A DNA stretch of 64,000 nucleotides from Massospora cicadina (Eukaryota > Entomophthoromycota > Entomophthoromycetes > Entomophthorales > Entomophthoraceae). The position numbers were made by a program, and so were the translations under genes. The stretch spans positions 186,001 through 250,000 of the forward strand of contig JAKSZP010002684.1 of NCBI GenBank assembly GCA_022478985.1. The letters are read 5' to 3'. The notes under the pieces were generated by a model. It saw only the letters and a list, made by a program, of their open reading frames with translations, searched no databases and was not told the origin of the DNA. This document shows, one piece after another, positions 23,120 to 34,949 of this stretch (its first letter is position 1; each line of letters begins with the position of its first letter).

Positions 23120-23639
23120 TTTAAAAATTAGAAAAGATGACAAAGGTAAGCGAGGATTTTGGACCCAAAATTAGCCTTGTTTTATTTATTAACAAAAATA
23201 AACATGCGGACAAATTTAAACCCAATAACATAGGCACTGAAAATGACACATGAAAAAACCAGAGTATTTGGAAGATCGGTTTGTATGCCAAACCCCAAAA
23301 TTTTAATAAGGATACAAAACTAGGTTCATCGTTGGATACAAGGCAAGACAAGGCAAGAGTAGCCCTGAGGCTAACAGAGAGACCCACACAAGAGTGGAAA
23401 GCAAGAAAAATTTTAAACTGAGTTCAGAATTGCATGGGCCCAACCTTTAAGGTTGCCCTTCTGGGAGCCCCTCCGCACTATTTTTTAGGCCCCTAAGAGC
23501 ATAAAAAATAGCTCAGGAGGGGCACATCCCAGTGCGGAGCCCCATATAAACCCCAAAACCAAAAATAGCGTTTTGACTTGAGATTTGGAAAACCTGAATC
23601 TCAAGTAAGATGTAATGATTGGTTTGACCCAACTGTTAT
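23120..23639 (-). repeat. Relic LTR related to the non-autonomous element
   Basis: The layout matches the LTRs at 20409 and 21716: 'gacaaaggtaagcgagg' aligns with 'gaccaacaggtaagtgagg', then a 'ccttgttttattt' stretch, and a final hairpin followed by gttata. The hairpin stem is acttgagatt...aatctcaagt (23575-23605). Its sequence differs from the other LTRs but pairs just as well. The first part of the LTR is missing or unrecognisable, and no partner LTR is seen, so this is a truncated or solo LTR of a related family. Confidence 0.6.
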
Positions 23640-25546
23640 AAGAAGCGTCAGTGCTATAAAATTGAAAGAGTGTCAAGGCATTCAGTTCAGCTATCTTAGT
23701 TTTATTATTAAAATTGTGAGAAGGGATGGAACAAAAATTGGAGAGAGCATCAAGGCATTCAGGTTTGCTGTTCCAAATTCATTGTTGAATAGAGAGGATT
23801 TCAACATAGGTAATTAAGGTAAGTGTGGAGGCATCCTGTTCAGTGAGCCCAAATTTCATCAGGAGGAGACTTCATCTTGGGTGCAGCATTAAACGTAATT
23901 TCTCTGACAGCAGGAATTGAGTTTTTTGCATGGCTTAATTTCAAGTATGTTTGCAATAACTAAGCATGTATAATAATTTTGGTGGTAAAACATATGGCTC
24001 AGTTAATCTATTTGAGTAGCTGTGAGCTGCAGCATCAGGAAATATAGAGCGAGGCAATCATTTGATTCATCTGTTACATTTAGCTTGATGAGAGTTTCCA
24101 GCTCAGCTACAAAGTTAAGCTCACTTTTTTCTTGGATTTTGGTGTCAATAACATCTGAATAATCAGCTGTAGCAAGTCCAGGTTCTTTGCAGAGATCTTA
24201 ATGCAGGTAACTAGAAAGGGTGACAAGATTCTTTTTGGTTTGGCTAAGATAAGAAAATTTTAGTAAATTATCCCAGGTTTTCTCTGGGATAATTAGGTAA
24301 ACTTGGAAGCGCTCTCACAGGGTTTGCTCCAGCATTAGAGTAAAAGTAACATGATTCTTAGCATCATTGTAAGGCCTCAGGGGCAAGCTATCAAGCTGTA
24401 CAGGGGTGTAACCCTTTATAACCAAAAAGGGTTTAAATCTCAAGGCCCTTACCCTCACCCAGATCTCTAGCCTAGAACTTAACCTAGATGAGAGATGGTT
24501 GGCTGCTTCCCCTCCAGGTTTGCCACATGCCCCTCCTACCCTAACCCCCAACCAAACTCATATTGGTGTCAAACTCTGCAAAATTTTATCTAAAAAAAAT
24601 GAGCAACTTTATAAAGACTTTATGAGAATTTAGAAGCCCCCATCATAGTCCCCCTTTCCTTCCCCAACTGGTTTTTAAACTGAATTTAATCTGAAAAAGG
24701 AAAACTTACCTAGAAATTGAAAATCAAGCAAAAATCTGGAAAAGGGTCAAAAATGGGTCAAACTCGATAATTATTCTGAAATAAAATGCAAATTTGGACA
24801 TTCAGAAAGTTGGAAAATCGTCCTGAGAATAGCTTAAAAACCTTGGTTGGTAATATTGAGGCAAACTGAGGATCAAATATATTAATTAATTCAAAATGGA
24901 ACTGGTCACCTATCACAATTTAGCTTATCAGATATTTCCCTTTCCACCATATAACCCAGCACTCTGCTAATAGTAGGGTGTTGGGTTATTTCTTTATTAT
25001 TAATTACCATTTTAGCTTTATTGAAAATTATTGTTTGGAAGACTTTCTGGGAAGTTCTACTAATAAGCAAATGCAAAACACGGGCACTAATGCACTGGGT
25101 TGAAGCTTGTCCAAAACCCCTCCAATGAACCCACACAGAACCCATGGAAACCAGTGATGCCTTGTGGACCTTGGATGTCCCTGTGGGCCTTGGAGTACCC
25201 ATGTCAAAAGCCAGGTCTTTCCATAGCATGCTTGGTTCCTAAGGCTCATATTTCATATATATTCTTCCTCTACTGCTTTGTCATTTTTGAGTTCATAGTC
25301 AATATTGACTTTGTTCAGTGGCATCTTTGGCATAATACTTGATTATATCAAGCTGATTTTCATAAAAGCGCACACTGCATAACCATTTGATTTTAATTTC
25401 ACTTATTTTATTGCTGTTATCATCATTTCAATTATTACATGGCCCAATATGTCCATAGCACTTGTGAAATCATGGTAGTTTTTTTATCATCTAATTTTTC
25501 AGTAGTAGACCCAGCTCATTTCCGCAAGGTAAGATGCTTTATTTTA
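23640..25546. other. Decayed AT-rich DNA, no gene seen
   Basis: No frame here shows a known domain. Reverse-strand frames 24315-24551 and 24906-25249 are open but carry no motif and no retrotransposon similarity that I can see. This stretch may be the internal remains of an LTR element whose primer site lies at 25917. Confidence 0.4.
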
Positions 25547-25825
25547 GGGAGGATACCCCAGTGGTAGAATATGGACCCTCTACCACTGCTTCCCTAAGTT
25601 TGATCCTGGTAGTGAACTTTGGGTAGGAGACAACTATGACTGTGTTGGCGTTGCACACCCATGCCCCAAACTGAGATAGTGATTTGCAAAGGCAGTCCAT
25701 GGAGTTCCTGGCCTATCATACGCCACGCATGGAGGTTTTCCAGGTTTTATCCTCCTTTCTCATTCATTTGATTTCCCTTAATTGGTGCAGTATTGTCCTC
25801 AGGTCGGCCCACCTCAAAATAAAAG
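25547..25825 (+). mobile_element. tRNA-derived SINE (copy 2) with LINE-like tail
   Basis: The head keeps a tRNA-like D-arm and A box, accccagtggtagaatatgg (about 25555-25574). It also keeps a B box, agtttgatcct (25597-25607), at the usual spacing. The body differs from SINE copy 1. The tail cctcaggtcggcccacctcaa then aataaaagtt resembles the L1-B and L1-A 3' ends (ctggtcggcttgcctcag, aataaa). 'gtaagatgcttt' before and 'gtaatgctt' after may be a worn target duplication. Confidence 0.68.
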
Positions 25826-25916
25826 TTAAAAGTAATGCTTCTTTTTTTCCAGCTTCATACTGATTTAAATCCCTTGTGTTATCTTAAAGGAGATCTACGT
25901 TTTTACAGTGGTAACT

Positions 25917-25934
25917 CAGAGTACCCCTGTAGTG
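25917..25934 (-). other. Orphan primer-binding site of an LTR element
   Basis: The reverse strand reads TGGTGCTCACTACAGGGG, identical to the primer-binding sites at 34889 and 63384. It begins with TGG, the complement of a tRNA CCA end. Upstream on the reverse strand (25935 onward) should lie an LTR, but nothing there matches the B or C LTRs. A 9-base inverted repeat, cttggcttt...aaagccaag, sits next to it. This is probably the last readable trace of a fourth element. Confidence 0.6.
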
Positions 25935-28432
25935 AGCACCAGATCTTGGCTTTGAACTCTCTTAGCAAAAAGCCAAGGATAATTGACTGATTGATTGGCT
26001 ACTCAAAGGTGCCAGGCAGGAAAACTTGGATGTAACTTAACATTCTCTTGAGGTCAGAGGTTCCTGAAAATTCTTGTGTTTGGATAAATCTTGTCCTAGT
26101 AATTGGACTTTAAACTAAAAATTAAATAATTGTTGTAAAAAGTGCCTTATTAAATAGAACATTAATATTTAAAGTACCAAGGAAAAATCAGGACTATGAT
26201 GAGTGATAGGCAAATACTAGGCATGAGGGTGGAAGGAGATTCAGGAATGCAGGAGGCGATGACACAGTCCAGGTTCATAGTTAGAGTAGATTAGGATCCC
26301 TTGTTAAAGGATGAACTGAGATCAAATGCTGGTAACAGAAAATAATTGGTTTCCATTCTCTTTTATTAGGAAGCCAACAGGTAATAAGGCATAATATGTG
26401 GCGCGAGGTATTAGTAAGGAATGTTGGATTTGTTGGCATAGAAGATGCTCAATAGTGCTTGCTTAACTTAAATCCAACAAATGGGGGATTAAAACAACTT
26501 TATAATAAATAAAATAAATAAACAATAAAGACTAAAAAGTTGTGTTTTTTATAAGCTTATTAGTTGCAGCCTAGGGTAAGAAATGAACCCCTTAATAACT
26601 CAATAATTAGTATTTTAAGATGTTGAGGCTCCCATCTAGTACTAAAAAAAGATGTTGAGGCTCTGGGACCATCTAGTACTAAAAAAAGATGTTGAGGCTC
26701 AAAATGTGGATTGATTAGTAAAATCTTGATTAAGAAATTGATATTCAACCTATCAGATTGGGTGAGACTCACATCATATTTATAGAATGGTCAATCATTG
26801 ATAAGTAGTTTTGACCTATGAGGTAAGGTTTTAATGTATTTTACCCAATCATTTGATGAAAAAACCTTTGCAACTGGCGAGGCCCCTTCCAACCCTATAA
26901 GAGGGTCGGTCTCCATGGTGTTGGTTGTATTAGCCATGTAGTATAAAGGGAAGGACCTTATAAGAGATCCCCAGATTTTGCTGATGATTCAGAGCAATCT
27001 GACTGCCTAAATGTTTATTATTTGCCCAAAAATTATTAGAAATGTTACCCCAATTTGAGGGGTTCCACCAGAAATTGACCAGGGTTCTTTGGCCAATTTT
27101 TCAAAATTTACCTCCAAACAATTTTTTTTCTATAAAAGGACTTGTAATTGTCTAAAAAGGATAGTAGAGTAGTTAAACACTGAATGCATACTCAGGCCTA
27201 ATATCAGGATGACTAGTAATTTGGATCAGGCATTCTTCCCTATTTCATCGGCCAATGGAGCACTAAAAAGTAATTTATCCAGAGTTAATTAGGTTATAAA
27301 CTCAGCATTAAAATGGGAGATTGTTTAGCTCTTGAAATATAATAGTACCAGTGATCTCAGGAATTAGGCTCAATAAAACATCTGTAGAGAAATTATAATA
27401 AATAAAAATGGTTTTTGAAATCCAATTAAATATAAAAGATGATATACTGATTTCAATAACAATAGTTGTAAAATTAACATCAATTTAAGTATTAAATATA
27501 TCATTAAAATCTAAAGTTGAGGCTTCATATAAATTAAGGCAAAGTCTGACACTCATCATATAGTTATCATACTTTTACAAATGCAATAATTCAAGAATTA
27601 GTACTTTTTGGTAAAAAAGATAGGTCTTAAATGGGTCTAGGATCTCAATTTATATGATAAGTTACTTATTACTAACGCCTACAATATCAGGGGTGCAGAT
27701 ATTCATGTATCTCTATAAAGTTAGGACCTAGTGGATATACAAGGAAAGTATGTGCTAAAAAATTTACTAAAGGTCATACAATTATTAAAAGTTCAGAAAG
27801 GATATAACCGCAGGTCTATATGAAGCATCACTATAAGAAGGCAAGGGACACAATGAAAATGACAGATTAGGTCAATGAAGTTACATATGCAGGATAATAT
27901 TGTTAGACATTACCATGTAAACAGTGTAGGCAAAAGAATTAATGAGAAGGACTATTTTAGCCAGTCTATATGAACTAAAAAGAGGACTGTTGGAGATTCA
28001 ACTGCATTGACCGATTCTAATAAAGATTGAGGTTTGAAGTCTCAGTATAACAAGCTCTTAAAAACCCCATTATAGATATCTGATTATTGGTTAGACTGAC
28101 AAATGACCCTTCAGAGTTATTGGCCTCCTCTGATGGATGAGCTAAGCTATCTGAGGGGGCTAAGCCCTACACAAGAAGGTTGATCCCATCTAATAAGAAC
28201 TTTATCAGATCTGACCATCACAAGTATATTAGTAATAATCAGCAATATTGGTCATCTATTAGATAAGATTTTACCTCAGTTGAAGCATGAAGATCCTCAT
28301 GAAGAACTACTAAATCGCTCCTATATATATAACTCATTTTTAACTGTTAAAGTACCACTTATTTTACCTCACATAGATTTAGTTTTAGCCAATTAATAAC
28401 AAAATTCAGTATTCCAATTAGAATTTATTATT
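25935..28432. other. Decayed AT-rich DNA, no gene seen
   Basis: No coding motif was found. The stretch contains the micro-insertion cluster at 26617-26700 and a short aaataaataaaataaataaac run near 26510. An LTR belonging to the primer site at 25917 may be hidden here. Confidence 0.4.
26617..26700 (+). mobile_element. Two A-tailed micro-insertions in one target
   Basis: The 15-mer aagatgttgaggctc occurs three times (26617-26631, 26649-26663, 26686-26700). The two gaps hold ccatctagtactaaaaaa and a form five bases longer at its 5' side. The same core occurs at 40192 and, reversed, near 37255, each time with flanking repeats. The fixed 3' end with an A run and the variable 5' end look like extreme 5' truncation of a LINE or SINE copy. 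For this pair alone, tandem duplication is an alternative. Confidence 0.6.
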
Positions 28433-28499
28433 GCAACGAAACTACTAACTTCGTTGCCTTGTTTTCACATTCACTAGAGACACAAAACTAATAATTTTG
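28433..28499. repeat. Two adjacent short hairpins beside L1-B
   Basis: The first is gcaacgaa, loop actactaac, ttcgttgc (28433-28457). The second is acaaaa, loop ctaataa, ttttgt (about 28482-28500). L1-B is inserted just at the end of the second. The function is unknown. They could be part of an LTR or MITE relic. Confidence 0.5.
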
Positions 28500-28775
28500 T
28501 AGCCTTCTTTTTATTTAACTGAGGCAAGCCGACCAGGGGATGGGCATTACTGAGTATGTGTGGAAAAGGAGGGGGAAGCGAAGGTAGATAAAATTGGGCA
28601 CCCCGGGGTATTCAGGTTACCCCTGTTGCCAGCGGGACTGCCAGGTATGGGGGTTGGTGCTCTACTCCAAGGGGGTTTCCCCCGCTATGGAGCAGGTGTG
28701 AAAGAAGGGGTCTGTGTGGAGGAACCAGAGTGGGAACCACGATTCTATGAGTTCCTGTTGCCTTAACCTCATATA

Positions 28776-31700
28776 TCAATAGAGCCAGACTTGGAAGTGC
28801 TCCAATAAGTGGACGTGGAACCTGTTGATAACCCCATGGATGGTTGGGACCGTGCCCTTGAACGCATCTAAGGAAATAGTGTGGATTGTCCACATTGAAA
28901 TTGGTGTCATTAGGGAGCGGAGGGTAGATGGGATTGGTGATTCAATCTGGAGCGCAAGGAGGCTCTTTGAGATAGAAAATTCTTGCTTGTTTTGGAGCTT
29001 AAGCAGGCGCGCGACTTCCCGCCATATGGCTTTGGTTGGGGGACATGTTTCTAGGCGGGGGGTATAGGGAGCCCTCCCCTCCACATACTGCGCAGGTTGC
29101 ATGGAGGGAATTGGAGCGATCTGCCATCCTATAGGCCCTTCTCAGACAGTGACAGACGTTGGCTCTTACCATTGGCTGTAGGAGTGGGTGGTGCATCATT
29201 CTCCACACTGCCTTCTGTGTGGTTAAGTCATAGGGAATGTCTAACGCATCTAGGTATTTGATTCTAGAAATGGTTGGGGTCGTAGCAAGCATGTCTCTCT
29301 GAGGGTGGTTTTCCGGATTTCTTAATTTGAAGTGTGAGCTGGGTCGTCCCCTTCCCTGCATAGTGCCAGTGTTCTCTACAGTCCATCCCATGCGGCGGAT
29401 GTCTCAGAGGATGCGTTTGAAGTGAGGGGGTTCCATGCGGGCCCATTGCAGTAGGGCGTTTAGCAAGGTATGATAATAGTCTGGGTGGGCTATGTGGGTT
29501 GGTGATTTTGAGCGCCTGCGCGAAGTTATTCCTCACTGCCCTGGACCAGTGTTGCTGCGGGAGGTCTGGGGCAAGGACTTCCTTTATACAGGTGCCCAGG
29601 ATGCAGTTGGCGTGGCTATCAAAATCTATTAGTCCCATGCCTCCGCTTGAGCGTTGGCCAAAGAGTGTTTCCATCTGTATGGGAGGATGAGATCTGGGCC
29701 ACAGCCAGCCCTGGATGAGCACGCGGATTGAAGTTATGAAGGTAGGTGAGAAGGCGATCATGTGGGCAGGGTACCATAGTATTGGAAGGATAAGTGAGTT
29801 AGCAACTGTTACTCGCCTCTTTAGTCCTGGGGATCTTCCCTTGAGGGAGGCGACGCGGTCGGATACCCGCTGTAGTAGGTTGCTTTCCATTGTCTCATTG
29901 GCATATCCCCCTGTTTTCAGCCATATCCCAAGGTGGCTGACAGGAGTGGTGGTGGAAGGTGATGCAAAGGGTAAGATGAGTGGGTTTTTCCTTCATATGG
30001 GGGTATGAGGTTCTGGTGTTGTAGCCCAGTTGTTAGTGAACTTGCCTAAGAGAATTTTTTTTCTGTTTTCCTTTTGTTGAGCGATGCGTTGCTCACCATG
30101 GAGTAGAACTCTAGGGTGCGTTACAGCAGTCGGGAATCATTGTTGTTAGATATACCTGCCACGCAGTCATCCGCAAAGGCCAGTATCTTGACTGTTGGCT
30201 GGCCTTATGCAGTTATGCCCATGAGGCGTGAGTCAGTTACGCGGAGGAGTGGATTGAAACTGAAATTATACAGCAATGGGCTGAGGGGGTCCCCTTGTTT
30301 GAGCCCTCTATGTGGTGTGATCCTGTTAGTTAGGAAGCCAGGGCCGCATACAGCCATGGTTGCAGATTCTGTGAGGAGCATCACCCAGTTTATGAATCTG
30401 GGTGGGATTTTGAAAGCGTGTAGGCATTCCTTTAGGTATGGCCAGCTAATGCGGTCATATGCCTTTTCCTAGTCTAAGAAGACCAGGGCTCCAGTTGCTT
30501 TGGACCGACATATGTTTGCAACAGGGTGTATGTTCCAGATTGAGCGCCCTGGTATAAACCTAAACTGGTTGGGTGACAGGACGTTAGAGGCTATTGCGCC
30601 TAATCTGGATGCTAAACTTTTTTGTTAGAATCTTTATATCAGTATTAGAGAGTGCAATTGGACGCCAGTTGGCCAGGTCCAATTTGTCACCCTTCTTATA
30701 CAGGGTCATGACGTATGATTCATGGCCACCAGGTAGGAGGCGTGTTTCCATCAAGCTTATTCATATATGCCAAGAGGAGGGGGCAATTTGCTTGAAATAT
30801 TTTTGTAAAATTTATAAGTTATCCCATCAGGCCCTGGGCATTTTCCTACGTGGTGCACCGCTGATTGTATCCCAAAGCTCCTTCCCATGCTATTAGATTT
30901 AGTATATTGTAGTCCGGCGGTGTGCTTTGTATTCCGGCGGTATTTATAAATTCTGTGATTTTTTGTGGGTTGGTTGGCATATCATGGTATAATTTGGTGT
31001 AATAATGGTGTACTTCCGCCTTGACCTCCTCAGGGTCAGTTTCCATGGTGACGTCGGCCTTGCAGACCTGTGTGCATGTGGGCTGGTTGCCATGGGAGTG
31101 GAATTGGTGGAAGAAATATGTTGAACATGTTTTGCCTTCCTTTATGAACTTACCTTTGTTCGAACTTTAAGTCTGTGTTGGTGTTCAAAGATGAGGGTGT
31201 TTAGTTGGGCGGATATTTCCGCCCATTTGCGTCCCCAGTTGGGGCTATAACTAGATCTTGGGGTGTTTAGCTCAAGGTGATCCAGATCCGCCAAGGTACG
31301 CCTGATTGTGGCTGTGTCAGCGGTGTACTTTCATGATGCAAGATGTCAAGTTTTGTTGATTAGTTCCTCTTGAAATTTGCCCAGGTTCTGATGGGATCCA
31401 AAGTGAATGGGGCTGTGATTCTAGGTTCGTGGCCTCATGTTTGACCCAGTTGGATAAATTGGGCAATTTTATGTTTTCCAGGTGTAGCTTCTTCCAGGGT
31501 GACGCCTGTGCATGGGTTTAGGTTGGCGAGAGCTGCACCAAAATGAGTTGGTGGTCAGAAAAATTGACTTTTTTGCTGAAAATTTGGAGATGTTTGATTA
31601 GTGGGATTGCAGAATGAGGATTTGATTGATGTGGCTCATTGATATGAGCGCTCCCTCATGTATGTAAGGCCATGCCATGTGGGGAAGGAGTGGTGATCCG

Positions 31701-32190
31701 GGGGGGAGGGCATCCTGCAGGCTAAGGGATGCCTTCATTGTGCAGAATTTGATGTGCCCCGGTGGGTATCCCCTGGGGTTAGGCCATTGGTCAATGTTGG
31801 GGTTATCCCAGAAGTTAAGGTCGCCCAACAGGATGGTATCTGGTGGGAGGGTGAGTGTTGGAACAGTTTCAAGAAATTGTTCTCTTTTGGCTGCAGTACA
31901 CGGTGCATAGATGAATGCTATCAAGATTGTTTCCTCTTGGTATGTGATCGTTGCTACTAGGACGCAGCTGTGAAAGTATGACGAGGAGTTTGTAATTTTT
32001 AATTTTTTGTTAATTTGGATGATCACCCCACAGTGAGATGTCCACACCAATTGTGATGACGAGACCCTGGCTGACCAGGATCCTTCTTCCCCCTGTAGAC
32101 AGTGGGTTTCTTGTATGGCCAAGATGTCTACAAGGGGTTTTTGCAGGAAGTCCAGCTTTTGGCTTGGGACGTTTGAGCCCTGGCTCCCAC
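28776..32190 (-). pseudogene. L1-B ORF2: endonuclease and reverse transcriptase
   Basis: The endonuclease frame (31598-32122) has MAIQETHCLQ, AFIYAPCTAAKREQF and LLGDLNFWDN (the GDxN motif). The catalytic SRIDxI is changed to MSHINQIL. The RT is spread over several frames between about 31050 and 29260. It includes the catalytic FADDCVAGISNN on the reverse strand near 30160 and a QGDPLSPLLYNF-like stretch near 30280. Frame 29264-29890 is the RT thumb and connection region (RVTVANSLILPILWYPAHMIAF). The C-terminal Cys/His motif CAVCGGEGSLYP lies near 29070 and the frame 28776-29102 finishes the protein. Confidence 0.87.
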
Positions 32191-32598
32191 GATGTTTAGC
32201 ATCCCTATTGACACTGAGGTGCCTGCGGCGCCTCAGGAGCAGTTGGGAGGGCCCTCTGGCCCTAACCTACCATGGCTCATTTTGGCCATGCTCCGCGTCT
32301 GTACTCCAACTCTCTCAGTGACAATGTCAGTTCCCTTGTTATGACCCAATTTTTCGTGGGAATTGTGGTTTTTGGACTTTGCGTTATCTTTTCCTGCACG
32401 TGTCTAATGATGGTTCAATGCGGGGTGCTGATTAGATTCTGTGATTTTTAGGTTCAAATTTGGAGAATTGTGCACCACATTTTCGCCCATATTGCAGCTG
32501 AATTGTTCCTCAAAGTGTGCATGATTGATGTCGCTTGGTGACTCAGTTGAGTTGCTGTAAAAATTTTTAACCTGGGCATATTGATCTGATTGGTTAGC

Positions 32599-33600
32599 TC
32601 AGTTTAAATCCACTATGTCCTCTTGAATTTGTCTGGGGTCAATGGACAATTCCGCGTTCGCTGCCACCTCGGCCACTGCTCGCTTGCAGGCTTTTTGTGC
32701 TGCTTTGCATTGTTTATGTGTAACTGGGTCCACGATGGAGTAAAGTCCATCCTCACCCCAGCGGAATGGGTGGTGGCCTTCAGTCATTCTGGAGAAGTTT
32801 TCGTTACTTTTGTCCATGGCTTCCTCAAAGTAGTCTGCTTCCATTAAGCCCTCCTTCATGGGGCATGCATATTCCTTGTGTCCCAATGAACCGCAGTAGT
32901 TGCATATGATGGTGCGCATTATGGTGTGATTCAGAATGCGGATGACTGTACCCCATCTGCAAAGTGAAACTCTGCTGTGTGAGGGATTCTTGATAGGTCA
33001 TCTTCCACTTTGGGGAGCAGGTTGATCACAGCAATATCTTTTCTGTGCACAGGGTTGGCATCAGGTGAAATTGTTTTAGTAAAATTTGCACAATTTCTCC
33101 ATAGGCTATGAGCCCTTTGTGGAGCTCCTCCTCAATTACCTTATGGGGAAGGTTGGCAGGGAGCGAGTTGAAGGAGATAACAAAGTTTTTGCTTTGTAAA
33201 ATCTGGTGCATGCGGTGCACAATATTCTTTTGCCCTTGAGAAGGATGATTTTGACGCAGACTTTTGCTGCAGCATCTGCTTCTTCAGATGTACTAAAACC
33301 AATATCAATCCAGCTGCAGCCCATGTTGTTGGTGGCGACATTTACCGCGTGGGGGAAAAGGGAGGGATGTGCCTCACATGTTTTCTCCCACAGGGTCGGG
33401 GACTTATCCCCAAGGAAGAGTCAAAGCCCATGTTCCACCTTTGAGAGGGGTTGGTTACACTGGATGTAAATGTATTGATCTTGTTTTGTAGCAAATACCA
33501 TAAACCCAGATGGTGTCTGAGTTTGTGGTTTCTTGGAGGCTTGGGTTCCTGGTCCCCCTCCAGGGCGTTTCTTGCCCTTGGGTGCACCGTTTTGTGCACC
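32599..33600 (-). pseudogene. L1-B ORF1: RRM-like and CCHC protein
   Basis: In separate frames it shows SWIDIGFSTSEEADAAAKV (end of the first RRM-like fold, 33136-33324) and FVISFNSLPANLPHKVIEEEL... GLIAYGEIVQ (second fold, 33026-33220). The knuckle CNYCGSLGHKEYAC follows near 32900. All line up with L1-A ORF1. The region after the knuckle is rich in Lys, Ala and Glu, as in L1-A. At least two frame changes break it. Confidence 0.82.
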
Positions 33601-33745
33601 TCTTAATGCGACGCTCACTCAGGTTGTAATAGATTTATTAAAATTGCCCATCTCTACTGTGTGATTATCAAAATTGCTGTTCAAATCGAACTGTAGTAAC
33701 TAGAATGATTGTTATGGGAAAGAAAAGCAATTTCATAGCCTTCTT

Positions 33746-34369
33746 AGTGCCTGAATATCGCAATTTCTCACCAGATTTTAATAAAAGCATTGATTTTAAT
33801 ATTGCATGTATTTATAGTGTGATAATAAGCTGAGGTTGGGATAAATGCATTTATGTTTATCATTGTGTGGAGCCTATAGTGTCAATATAAGGGCACAAAG
33901 GCTTTCAGAATACATCATTATTGTAAGCCTAATTAGAAAAGATATACAAGTTATTATTAGTATAGTATTGATAAGGTAGACAGTCAATCGCCTTCAGAGA
34001 AGAAGATATGCTTATATCATGGTTTTAAAATATGCAATCATGTACTTATGCATCTCAGACCAAGGTGTTGGGCATTTGTCTTAATAAACTTAAGTACATG
34101 ACAATAGTGGTGATTTTTCAGTATAACCCTTGAAAATGCCATGAATGGAAAAAGCAGTGCTGTTCTACTAAATCTTAATAAGAAAACATTTGGTAATAAA
34201 TGTTATATAGGACCAACTTTGAGATATGGAGGCACAAGACAGGGGCATGAAAGACCTTATCACACTATAATTTGCTAAGGTTATTATCTTACAGAACTAG
34301 TGCAACTGACCTTCAGTTTGTCCTCATTTCTACATCAATTTCACTACTACATTTTGTGTATGTAGTGAA
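33746..34369. other. No gene seen between L1-B and B1
   Basis: This is AT-rich sequence with no open frame of note. It is the continuation of the DNA that L1-B interrupted. Confidence 0.4.
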
Positions 34370-34887
34370 TGATAAGAAATTAATATGACTGGACAGTATT
34401 ATAAATTATTAGTTGGCAGTTCATTGGTTATCCACCAAAATTGAAATACAAGAATCTAACAATTTAATTTAATTCAAGTTGGGTTAACGCTAAGCAAATT
34501 GAATTCAAACAAAAAGTGGAACTACATCAGAACCTCCATCAATAAGATGGTATGAAGGGAATATGAGAAGCTGAGTAGCTGAGCAGATGGGCCAGAAAGT
34601 TTCCAAAGAGATATGCATAAAATTGGAAATGAAGGAAAAAGATAATGAGTTGTTTAGTTAGTAGCCATAGAGCAATTCTGCAAGCTAAAATTTAGAAGGT
34701 TAAACGATAGTAGGATTCTTCTGAATAATGAAGTTTGTAGTTCTCAGAGCTCTTGGCCTCAATTTTCATTAGTTTGTTATATTTTCTGAGGGACGGTAAT
34801 CATCATATCGCTCTCCTTTTATATCAGTGGGTGTTAACTCCTGTACAACCTTTCAGAGGATTTTTCCAATCTGACAGAATACCAACT
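34370..34887 (+). repeat. 5' LTR of B1
   Basis: Although diverged, it aligns with the B2 LTRs at the start (aatatgactggacagtat against aatatgactggacaataa) and near the end (tttgttatatttt, cagtgggt, then aacc). It is followed by the primer site at 34889. The first bases, tgataag, replace the expected TGTTGTG. The edges are accurate to a few bases only. Confidence 0.72.
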
Positions 34888-34888
34888 G

Positions 34889-34906
34889 TGGTGCTCACTA
34901 CAGGGG
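34889..34906 (+). other. Primer-binding site of B1
   Basis: TGGTGCTCACTACAGGGG sits just after the LTR and begins with TGG, matching a tRNA ending in CCA. The same 18 bases occur at 63384 and, reversed, at 25917. One-base variants occur at 53310 and 60147. The tRNA species is not identified here. Confidence 0.8.
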
Positions 34907-34949
34907 GCCCACTGATACGACCATCTAAGTCTATTTGTCTGTCAGTATC

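Larger units (their letters stand above)
28510..33735 (-). mobile_element. Full-length LINE L1-B
   Basis: This is a second LINE family, about 5.2 kb, on the reverse strand. The flanking repeat is tagccttctt (28500-28509 and 33736-33745). Its 5' end, gcttttctttcccataacaa, resembles the L1-A start. Its 3' end is cccctggtcggcttgcc then tcagttaaataaa, the tail also seen in SINE copy 1. Protein similarity to L1-A runs through both ORFs, but the two are clearly separate families. Many stops and frameshifts are present. Confidence 0.9.

Noticed and set aside
25547..25630. A functional tRNA gene
   Set aside because: A and B boxes are present, but the acceptor stem does not close and a SINE body with a LINE-like tail follows.
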